From positions 267,674-331,673 of the forward strand of contig VYZB01000336.1 in NCBI GenBank assembly GCA_013397455.1: DNA of 64,000 nt. Reading direction: 5' to 3'. The position numbers and the translations under genes were made by a program. Source of the DNA: Crotophaga sulcirostris. Taxonomy: Eukaryota; Chordata; Aves; Cuculiformes; Crotophagidae. Below are positions 56,421 through 64,000 of this stretch, one piece after another (within the stretch, counting starts at the first letter, position 1; each line of letters opens with the position of its first letter). The notes below the pieces were generated by a model. That model did no database searches and was not told the DNA's origin. It saw nothing but the letters and a program-made list of their open reading frames with translations.

Positions 56421-57348
56421 GAACAATTCCTTTAAAAGCTAACACACTAAATTTTTGTGACTTTACATTCAGTGCAAAATCCTTGAATCATAAACAAGAA
56501 TATGAAATCATTTTTATAGAAAACTGAACTCGAAATGCTTCAGTTGACCATATTTAAAACTTACAAATGTCTCATTTTGTATGAAGTTCCAAGTCATGAC
56601 TTTCCATTCTAATTAAAAAAAATAAAATAAAATCAGATGGGTTCTCTTGATGTATTTTCTAAAGCAAAGCATCCTTACCACCTGTGCAATGAAACTGCTT
56701 ATGTTGTTTATTTTGCAACATGCCATAAATAAAAATCTGCCAGCCCTAAATCCTCCATGTATGGCTGCAGGAATAAATTTTCTGTGCTGTGTAGTGGAAT
56801 TGAAGCACTCATAAAGGGCGAATGCACAATGTGAACAGTTAAACCTTAGCCTTTTTCCATTAACCCAGGTACTTCCTTTGCCTTTCAAACAATTACCTGG
56901 AGTTTTTTTAATGTTGATGTATTCAGGTCTATAAATTAAAGCTCATCGAGCAAAGTTGCAGGTGGTGAAGTAGTAAGACCTCTTATTTTTCTTCTGTAAA
57001 ATGGAAGGGTTTATACTCCAAGACACACAATGCAGGAACAACTCGTTGAGAATTTTTGAGGTATGCAGCAGTCTTTTCTACTCCTCAGTCCTCTTCTCTA
57101 ATTTAAATAGTTGATATGAGTACGGTACATGAGTATTCAGTGAAGAAGTGTCTCTACAATAAGTGTCATCTAGTTATAAAAGAAATAAAGTGCAAGTATC
57201 ATCAGCTGAAAAACCATTGTTATAGTAGAGGGAGGCTGGAGCATGAGTGGGTGTTAGTGCTGGTTGAACCTTAGACATCTGGGAATGGAGAAATGAGCAC
57301 CAGCTGATGGAGCTTAAAGATTAAACTTGGCTGTTGTAATTTACCCAT
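56421..57348. other. No recognised feature
   Basis: About 930 bp. An A/T-rich run at 56612-56630. The 91-codon minus-strand frame here has no known family. Confidence 0.45.
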
Positions 57349-58180
57349 ATCATAGAATCATATAATGATTTGAATTGGAAGGAATCTTAAAGACCATCCA
57401 GTTCCACCCCCTGCCATGATCAGGAACGCCTTCCATTTGATCCAGTTACTACAAGCCCCATCCACCTTGGTCTTGAACACCTCCAGGGATGGAACATTCA
57501 TAACTTCATTGGGCAACCTGTTCCAGTGCCTCATGGTCCTCACAGGAGAATATTTTTTCCTAATAAGCTAAATCTCCCCTCTTTCAACCTAAAAAAACTA
57601 CATCCCTCATCACCTTCTCTTCAGGATTGCTCCCAATCCATTCTCCGCCCAGCCTGGATTTGTGCTTGGGATTGTTCCGATCCAGGTGCAGGACCTTGGC
57701 CTTGTTCAACTTCATAAGGTTCACACAGCCCCACCGCTCCGGCTGTCCAGATTCCCCTGGATGCCATCCTTTCCTTCCAGCATGTCAACCATACCAAACA
57801 GTTTGGTGTCATTTGCAAACTTGTTGAGGGTACACTCAATCCCACTGTCTATACCTGCGACAAAGATGTTAAACAACACTGGTCCCAATACCAAACTCTG
57901 AAGAATGTAACTTGTTACTGTTTTCCACTTGAACATTGAGTCATTGACCACAACTTTTTGAGTGTGAATATCCAGCCAATTCTTTATCCAATGTCAAATC
58001 CATATCTCTATAGATTATTGACATCATGTGGGACAGAGTTGAATGTTTTGCACAAGTCCAGGTAGATGATGTCAGCTACTCTTCCTTTATCCACCAATAC
58101 TGTAACACTGTAGTAGAAGGTGACCTAATTTTTCCAACATGATTTACCCTTAGTGAAGACATCTGGTTGATGGGATGTTG
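57349..58180 (-). mobile_element. CR1 with 3' tail A joined to RT region by internal deletion
   Basis: 57349-57612 is the 3' end. At about 57613 (CATCCCTCATCACC then TTCTCTTCAGG) it jumps to the interior of ORF2, omitting a few hundred bp of ORF2 C-terminus, and continues to TTACCCTTAGTGAAGAC at 58160. Confidence 0.93.
57625..58165 (-). pseudogene. CR1 ORF2 reverse transcriptase remnant, FADD changed to FAND
   Basis: The minus-strand frame 57951-57721 reads VLGPVLFNIFVAGIDSGIEC, then TLNKFANDTKLFGMVDMLEG. The YADD/FADD box, needed for catalysis in RTs, reads FAND: the complement of 57808-57819 has AAT for the first Asp. Upstream (about 58060-58020) the complement still shows YLDLCKTFNSVPHDVN-like motif A with substitutions. 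Stops and frameshifts occur elsewhere. This RT differs in sequence from the two long tail-B elements and belongs to another CR1 subfamily. Confidence 0.85.
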
Positions 58181-58761
58181 AATGGGTATAGGGGCAGACG
58201 CTGAGTATGTGAATAAGCAGTTGCTGAGTAGTATAGCTCTAGGCTTTTACTTCCGCTCTGAATTTATAACAGGATGATGCTGCTAACTTTAGTCCTTTTG
58301 AGATAAATATGTTCCTTGTTGGACATTCCTGATTTTCTTTTTGAGTTGAGAATAAACAACAACCTTTACATCCATTCTTTATCACTACAATCTCCTAGCA
58401 ACAAAACTTCCTGTAAGTGACCCTTTCCATTTTTGGAAAGTTTGTATCCAAGATGCTTTAAATAACTTCAGTTCTTCACACAGTTTCTGAAACTAATATA
58501 GATAAAGGTTTGATTTACATTTGATTTCCCAGAAAAGGAGGAGTTATTTGCTCAGACTCTTGTCAGGATAAACCAATGTTATTAATATGAAGCCATTATT
58601 TTTGTGTAAGACAGTTTCTAGAAAAAAATGCTCACGTCATAAATATTTCAGGAACTCGTAGGCAGTAGTGCTTACTAACTAAAACTCATTTTCTGTTGAT
58701 TTTTGAAACAAATTCTGCTGCAGCAGCTGGGACTCTATCCATTGTGTTACTACTGGAGAAT
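58181..58761. other. No recognised feature
   Basis: About 580 bp of AT-rich DNA. Confidence 0.45.
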
Positions 58762-58868
58762 CGTTTGCTACCTGATCTAGTTGAAGGTGTCCCTGCTCAC
58801 TGCAGGGGGAAGAGACTAGCTGAACTTCATGGCACTTTCCAACACAAACCATTCTATAATTCTATGAG
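58762..58868 (+). mobile_element. CR1 3' stub (tail A)
   Basis: CTACCTGATCTAGTTGAAGG, CCCTGCTCACTGCAGGGG, CCATTCTATAATTCTATGAG. Confidence 0.92.
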
Positions 58869-58969
58869 TTGTGCTGCCTATGTTAAAGGTTATTCAAAGC
58901 TTTCCATTGCAGGATACGTTTTTTTGTATTACTTACAGTCTGTTAAATAATTTATTCTGTGATTTCAAA

Positions 58970-59287
58970 GCATCATAGAACAGTTTGGGTTGGAAGAGGT
59001 CTTAAAGCCCATCCGGTTCCAAACCTCTGCCACAGGCAGAGAAACATTCCACTGAATCAGGTTGCTCAAAGCCTCATCCAACCTGCTCTTGAACAGCTCC
59101 AGGGATGGGGCAACCACTGCTTCTCTGGGAAACCTGTGCCAGGGCCTCACTACCCTCACAGGAAAATATTTCTTCCTAATATCTTATCTCCATCTCCCCT
59201 CTTACAGTTTCAAATCCTCCTCCCTCATCCTATCCCTGCACTCCCTGATAAAAAGCCCCTCCCCAGCTTTGCTGTGTTCCCCTTTAT
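58970..59287 (-). mobile_element. CR1 3' fragment (tail A)
   Basis: AGCATCATAGAACAGTTTGG, GCCACAGGCAGAGAAAC; runs to CCCAGCTTTGCTGTG. Confidence 0.95.
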
Positions 59288-59748
59288 GTTATTTAGTTTT
59301 GTTTGGTTTGATTTTTTAACTGTGAATACTCTTTTTTTTTTTTTTATTTCTTGAAGTTGTTCTGAAAATTCTGTTTATTTGGGAGGGTTAGTAATTACTG
59401 AGCAAAGGATTATGGTATTTTGCTTACCTTGAAGCAAGGTGATGTTGCTGCACATCCATAATCTTAAATCTGGAATAAATTTATTTTCTTTGACTTGTGA
59501 GTACAGATGAGATCAGGCTCTCAGCCATTGTGTCTGTTATACTGATAAACCATGACACTCAAATAAGGATGGTCACTTTTTGATTGAGGAGAATACTAAT
59601 TTGTTAGTTTGTTTGTTCCCACTGATCATTTTGGGCTCTCTTTGTGATTGAATTAAGTTTGTAGTGCTAACCCTGTCTAACTGAGAGGTTTTATTGGAAC
59701 ATACTGTAATTGGATGGACAGCAAGACTTCTTGGTGTCTCAGTGCAGA
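59288..59748. other. Single-copy sequence with T-rich tract
   Basis: About 460 bp. T/G-rich at 59292-59320 and a run of 14 T at 59332-59345. No gene. Confidence 0.5.
59332..59345. repeat. T homopolymer
   Basis: Fourteen consecutive T following CTGTGAATACTC. Confidence 0.85.
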
Positions 59749-60067
59749 AGCATGGAAACATTAAGGCTGGAAAAGACTTCTAATACCAAGTCCAACTGTA
59801 GCCCAACACCACTGTGCCTTCTAAACCATGTTCCAATGTGCCACTTCAACACAGTTTATGAACTTCTTCAGGGATAATCACTCCACCACTGCCCTGGGCA
59901 GCCTCTTCCAATGCTTCACTGCTCTGTCAGTAAAGTCATTTTTCCTACTATCCAGTTTGAACCTCCCCTGGCATAACTTGAGACCATTTCCTTTTGTCTT
60001 GTTGTTTGTTACTGCCGCGGCCAGGTACAGGGGAGAAAACACACCGATACGATGTAAGTTATGCTCA

Positions 60068-60097
60068 AGCGCCTCCGAGCGTCTCCGAGCGTCTCCG
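60068..60097. repeat. Three 10-bp tandem units in the LTR
   Basis: AGCGCCTCCG, AGCGTCTCCG, AGCGTCTCCG in perfect register just downstream (minus strand) of the AATAAA signal, in the presumed R/U5 part. Confidence 0.9.
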
Positions 60098-60223
60098 TTT
60101 ATTGTTAACAAAGCATCTCTATTTATATCATATTCTAGGTCCATACATGCGGTCACGCGTTACTCGATTGGAGGTTATACTCTATCACGAGGCATTCATG
60201 CGCCCTCTAAGCGTTATGATTGG
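60098..60223 (-). promoter_or_regulatory. LTR promoter and polyadenylation elements
   Basis: Read on the minus strand: CCAAT boxes at 60219-60223 and 60167-60171, the TATA element TATAAATA at 60120-60127, and the poly-A signal AATAAA at 60098-60103. Spacing is consistent with a U3-R layout having a very short R. Whether it is active cannot be judged from sequence. Confidence 0.75.
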
Positions 60224-60722
60224 TTAGCGTGTTCAAGCGTAGCTAAGCGTTTGGTTCCTGCCTTGCGGTTTCAGGCATTCTGTTTTGCACATAACTTCTA
60301 CAAGTCCGTACATGTCTTCCCTATCTCAAGGTCACTTTGACCTTCATAACTTGCTATATACTTGTCCTACGGTCCTAAGGCCCGCAACAGTTACTTGCAG
60401 AGAGTGATGAGGTCTCCCCTCAGCCTCCTCTTCACCAGGTTAAACAGTCCCAGGTCCCTCAGCCACTCCAATAACCCCTGTGCTCTAGCGCCTTCCCTAG
60501 CTCCATTGCCTCACTCTGGACATGCTCCAGCTCCTCAAGGTCTTTCTTGTAGTGAGGGGCCCAAAACTGAACCCAGGATTTGAGATGTGGCCTCACAAGC
60601 CCTCAGTCCAGGGGGACGATCTCTTCCTACTCCTGCTGGCCACACATGACTGATCCAAACCAGAATGCTATTGGCCTTCTTGGCCATCCAGGCCCAAGTC
60701 TCATGTTCCGGTTTTATGCTGA

Positions 60723-61188
60723 AGCTTCACTGTTGAAATCATAGGACTTCCACTGGTTCAAAACTCTGGTTCAGTCAGATATTGCATTTATGAACTGAGA
60801 TGCAGCTATTTGTAAGGTAATTCAACACACTCCAATCACACCGTTGTAGTAGTGATTCACCACTACGCAATCCCCCAAATGGTAAGTAAATAATACAGAA
60901 AGGAGTTGTTTTTTCAAGGAGCACTTATGGAAAATTACAACAGCTCTTGTCAGAGCAGTGGAATCTGTGAACCTGTTTGCAGGAACACCTAGCAGGACTT
61001 GTGGAGCAGTGTCCTTCCGCTATGGGGATGCACCTCTTGCTGCTCACTAGCTATGCTCCTGCAGTGTCACCTCCTCGACATGTGCAGCGGTATGGCAATG
61101 GCAGATCAGTGGCATCACTGCTGGGATTGGTAGAGAGAAGATGGTGTATGCTATGGCAACCTTGAGTGACTGAAAAGATGAAGTAAAA
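60723..61188. other. No recognised feature
   Basis: About 465 bp. 61050-61170 is somewhat GC-rich, but no gene or repeat is recognised. Confidence 0.45.
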
Positions 61189-61490
61189 GTCATAGAACCG
61201 TAGAATGGTTTGGGTTAGAAGAGACCTTAAACATCATCCAGTTCGAACCCTCTGTGCCTTGGGCAGGGACACCTCCCACTGGATCAGGTACCTGAAAGCC
61301 CCATCCCACTGACCCTTGAATACCTTGAGGGATGGGGTGGCCACAACTTTCTTGACTACCTATGCCAATGTCTCACCACCCTCATTGTGAAGAATTTCTT
61401 CCTGATGTCCAATTTAAATCTACTCCCTTCCAGTTTAAAGTCATCCCCCCTCATCCTATGACTACATGGGCCTGGTAAAAAGCTCCTTGT
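61189..61490 (-). mobile_element. CR1 3' fragment (tail A)
   Basis: GTCATAGAACCGTAGAATGG, TTGGGCAGGGACACCTCCC; truncated after GGGCCTGGTAAAAAGC. Confidence 0.95.
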
Positions 61491-61789
61491 ACTGTAATAT
61501 TAAAATAATTCCTATTAGGAATGGAACACGATCTTCAACCTCATGTGACAGGGTGAGGCAAGTACAACTCTGAACTATGCCAATCCCTGGAGTTCCAGGA
61601 AGAAGCTGAGATAAGGTAATGGAATTAAAGTGACCAGGTGTCCAGTGGCCCGATTCAATTGTCAAGCTCATTTTGGACCTGCTGATCAGGTTTTGTTTCA
61701 AAGACTCCAAGAGGTCCCTGCTGAGGTGGGTGTGAGAAGGGTTTCATTGTGATTACCAAAGTGGAAGGAGGAGGAGGTGAGCTCCATAG
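61491..61789. other. No recognised feature
   Basis: About 300 bp before the long right-hand CR1. The CR1 5' junction could lie a little left of 61790. Confidence 0.4.
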
Positions 61790-64000
61790 CCAGTGAGTGA
61801 GTTGTGGTGAATGTATGGAAGAAAACTTCCTAACACAACTGGTGAGTGAACCGACTAGAGAAGGTGCCCCACTGGATCTGCTGTTTGTGAATAGAGAGGG
61901 TCTTGTGGGGGAGGTGACTGTGGGAGGACACCTGCAGCAAAGTGATCATGATATAACAGAATTCTCAGTTCTTGGAGGAGTAAGGAGAGGGGTCAGCAGA
62001 ACTGCCACCCTGGACTTCTGGCAGGCAGACTTCAAACTGTTTAGAAGGCTGCTTGATAAAGTTGAGTGGGAGTCAATTCTAAATGGCAAAGGAGCCCAAG
62101 AGGGCTGGATGCTCCTCAAGGAGGAAATTTTGGTGGTGCAAGAGCAGGCCATCCCTGTGTGATGTAAAAGGAGTTGGCAGGGAAGGAAGCCCTCTTGACT
62201 TAACAGAGAGCTTTGTGTTGATCTCAGGAAGAAGAAGAAAGTGTATGAGCTCTGGAAGAGGGGGGAAGCATCTCAGGAAGACTACAAGGATGAGGTGAGA
62301 TCATGTAGGGAGAAAATTAGGAGGGTTAAAACCCAACGGGAACTCCAATTAACCAGTTCAGTAAAAGATAATAAAAAATGTTTCTTCAACTATATCAACA
62401 ACAACAGAAGGACCAAAGAGAATCTCCCTTGTGTACTGGATGCAAGGGGAACAGTAGTGACAAAGGATGAGGACAAGGCAGAGGTACTTAATGCCTTCTT
62501 TGTCTCAGTTTAAATAGCAAGGTAAGCTGTTCTCTGGGTACTAAGCCTCTTGAGTCACAAGATATTGAAGGTGAAGCTCCAATGATCCAAGAGGATTTGG
62601 TTAGAGACCAGCTTGGCCAATTAGATGTTCGCAAGTCTATAGGGCCAGATGGGATACACCCAAGGGTATTGAGGGGACTGGCAGAGGTCCTCGCCAAACC
62701 CTTTCCCCTCATCTTCCAGAAGTCCTGGCTGACTGAGGAAGTACCACTTGACTGGAGACTGGCAAATGTTACTCCCATTCACAAGAAGGGCTGGAGAGAG
62801 GATCTGGGAAATTACAAACCTGTCAGCTTGACCTCAGTACCAGGGAAGGTCATGGAGCAGATCATCTTGAGTGCTATCACACAGCACGTGTAGGACAGCC
62901 AGGTGATCAGGCCCAGTCAACACGGGTTCATGAAAGGCAAGTCCTGTCAGACCAATCTGATCTACCTCTATGACATGGTTACTGAGTAAATGGATGAGGG
63001 AAAGGCTGTGGATGCGGTGAACCTGGAATTTATTAAAGCTTTTGACACAGCTTCTCGTAAAATTCTGCTTGAGAAACTGGCTGCAATTGGTATGGACTGG
63101 CGCACCATCTGCTGGGTAAAAAACTGGCTGAATGACTGGGCCCAAAGGGTGGTGGTAGAAGGAGTTAAATCCAGTTGGAGGCCTATCATGAGTGGCGTCC
63201 TCCAGCGTTCAGTACTGGAGCCAGTCCTGTTCAATATCTTTATCAACAATCTGGACAAGGGGACTGAGTGTACCCTTAGCAAGTTTGCAGATGATAGTAA
63301 GCTGGGTGGCAGTGTTGACCTGCATGAAGGAAGGGAGGTTCTGCAGAGAAATCTGGACAGACTGGATCAATGGACTGGAACCAATGGAATGAGGTTTAAC
63401 AAGATCAAGTGTCAAGTCCTGCATTTGGGACACACCAACCCCATGCAGCATACAGACTTGGGGAAGATTGGCTGGAGAGCTGCCTGTCAGAGAAGGGTGT
63501 TGATTGACAACCGGCTGAATATGAGCCAGCAGTGTGTCCAGGTGGTCAAGAAGGCCAATGACATCTTGGCCTGTATCAGAAACAGTGTGGCCAGCAGGGG
63601 TAGGGAAGTGATTGTGTCCCAGTACTCAGCACTGGTGAGACCACACCTTGAGTACTGTGTTTAGTTCTGGGCCTCTCACTACAAGAAGGACATTGAGGTG
63701 CTGGAGTGTGTCCAGAGAAGAGCAATGAGGCTGGTGAAAGGACTGGAGAACAAGTCTTACAAGGAGCAGTTGAGGGAGCTGAAGTTGTTTAGCTTGGAGA
63801 AGAGGAGGCTGAGGGGAGAACTCATTGCTGCCTACAACTACCTGAAAGGAGGTTGTGGCGAAGGGAGTGCTGGTCTCTTCAAATTAGTGATAGTACATGA
63901 GGAAATGGCCATACGTTGTGCCAGGGCAGGTTTAGACTGGATATTATGAAAAAATTCTTCACTGAAAGGGTGTTTGGGCACTGAAACAGGTTGCCCAGGG
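61790..64000 (+). mobile_element. Long CR1 retrotransposon (tail B), runs off the window
   Basis: 5'-truncated in the endonuclease and continuing through RT, the C-terminal region and the start of the 3' UTR (CACTGAAACAGGTTGCCC) at the window edge. Its 3' tail lies outside. Close in sequence to the element at 781-3400: over the 90-residue linker block only four residues differ. Confidence 0.95.
61797..63949 (+). pseudogene. CR1 ORF2 endonuclease C-terminus and reverse transcriptase remnant
   Basis: 61797-62162 encodes the end of the APE-type endonuclease: ENFLTQLVSEPTREGAPLDL, LFVNREGLVGEVTVGGHLQQ, SDHDITEFSVLGG. The catalytic SDH is intact (61941-61949). After a shift, 62241-62513 is the EN-RT linker, ending in the same TAA frameshift site as the left copy. 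RT follows at 62582-62893 (GPDGIHPRVLRGLAEVLAKP, DWRLANVTPIHKKG), then a TAG (62891-62893) and a TAA (62987-62989). 62990-63664 has motif A as LEFIKAFD (first Asp changed to Glu, codon 63026-63028), motif B-like [20 protein letters not shown], and FADD intact (63283-63294). A TAG replaces Gln at 63662-63664. C-terminal [20 protein letters not shown] and [20 protein letters not shown] follow to 63949. Clearly non-functional. Confidence 0.92.

Larger units (their letters stand above)
60013..60389 (-). mobile_element. Solo retroviral LTR (avian class II / alpharetrovirus-like)
   Basis: A 377-bp sequence that is foreign to the surrounding CR1. The minus strand starts TGTTGCGGGCC and ends GGCCGCGGCA: TG..CA termini with imperfect inverted ends. 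GTTAC occurs on both sides (60008-60012 and 60390-60394) as a 5-bp target duplication. If the terminal T at 60013 is counted with the target, it becomes the 6-bp GTTACT typical of class II elements. On the minus strand two CCAAT boxes, a TATA box and an AATAAA signal follow in LTR order, with AATAAA about 20 bp after TATA, the compact arrangement of avian alpharetrovirus-like LTRs. No internal viral genes remain, so this is the product of LTR-LTR recombination. It carries 24 CpG in 377 bp, in contrast with the CpG-poor surroundings, suggesting recent insertion. Confidence 0.88.
59749..60722 (-). mobile_element. CR1 fragment (tail B) split by a solo LTR
   Basis: 59749-60012 holds the 3' end (GAAGCATGGAAACATTAAGG, with the octamers eroded) through TTCCTTTTGTCTTGTTG. 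60390-60722 resumes at TTGCAGAGAGTGATGAGG and extends into ORF2 to the CAAACCAGAATGCTATTGG block. The halves join in CR1 order once the LTR and one target copy are removed. Confidence 0.93.

Noticed and set aside
59828..60340. 170-codon plus-strand open frame
   Set aside because: Runs antisense through a CR1 and then antisense through the solo LTR. It is a chance frame across a nested insertion.
60013..60389. Possible bacterial or viral coding sequence because of the CpG-rich composition
   Set aside because: LTR ends, target duplication and promoter/poly-A layout explain it; there is no coding frame of its own.
1..64000. Recurring ATCATAGAATCATAGAATGG blocks as CRISPR-like or tandem arrays
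   Set aside because: They are dispersed CR1 3' tails at irregular spacing on both strands, each followed by CR1 body sequence.

Overview
The window is vertebrate nuclear DNA, almost certainly from a bird. It is AT-rich, shows no dense coding, and is packed with Chicken Repeat 1 (CR1) non-LTR retrotransposon fragments ending in the diagnostic octamer tail (ATTCTATG-like repeats). On the + strand a minus-oriented copy opens with the complement of that tail, followed by a GGTTGGAAGGGACC-like box. I find no host protein-coding gene, tRNA, rRNA or CRISPR array. Every recognisable coding block is a decayed piece of CR1 ORF1 or ORF2. My hand tally gives about 68 CR1 pieces covering roughly 27 kb, about 40% of the window, in nearly equal numbers on both strands. 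That is far above what I know as typical for birds (around 10% or less) and would fit a lineage with CR1 expansion, such as woodpeckers or hornbills. The species cannot be fixed from this sequence.

Three kinds of CR1 3' end occur, and the entries call them tails A, B and C. Tail A has the CCATGGGCAGGGACACC box and ends TCCCTTCCAACCCAAACCATTCTATG. Tail B has GGACATGGTTTAGTAG and ends GGTCTTTTCCAACC..ATTCTATG. Tail C has CTTGTGGGTCCCTTCCAACT followed by CAGGACATTCTATG. Most copies are 5'-truncated within the 3' untranslated region or the ORF2 C-terminus, as expected of target-primed reverse transcription.

Layout: 0.8-3.4 kb holds a long minus-strand tail-B CR1 with an ORF1 esterase remnant and reverse transcriptase (RT) but no endonuclease (EN). 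From 3.6 to 32.8 kb there are dense short CR1s, with a 182-bp hAT-like DNA transposon nested in one (14.9-15.1 kb) and an EN-only CR1 remnant at 19.3-20.1 kb. From 32.8 to 44.6 kb the CR1s are sparser and several stretches resemble conserved non-coding DNA. One CR1 there (34.5 kb) is flanked by a direct repeat of about 103 bp. From 44.6 to 61.5 kb CR1 is dense again, with an RT remnant at 57.6-58.2 kb whose active site is mutated. A CpG-rich solo retroviral LTR (60.0-60.4 kb) sits inside an old CR1. From 61.8 kb to the window end runs a second long tail-B CR1, plus strand, closely matching the first one in inverted orientation and sharing a frameshift with it.

No genes work together here in the operon sense. 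The story is layered insertion: old CR1s, then a hAT insertion into one of them, and most recently an LTR retrovirus that recombined to a solo LTR. No new gene system is evident. The best leads are the nested insertions with recognisable target duplications, the complementary domain-loss CR1s, the shared frameshift in the long CR1 pair, and the candidate conserved non-coding blocks.
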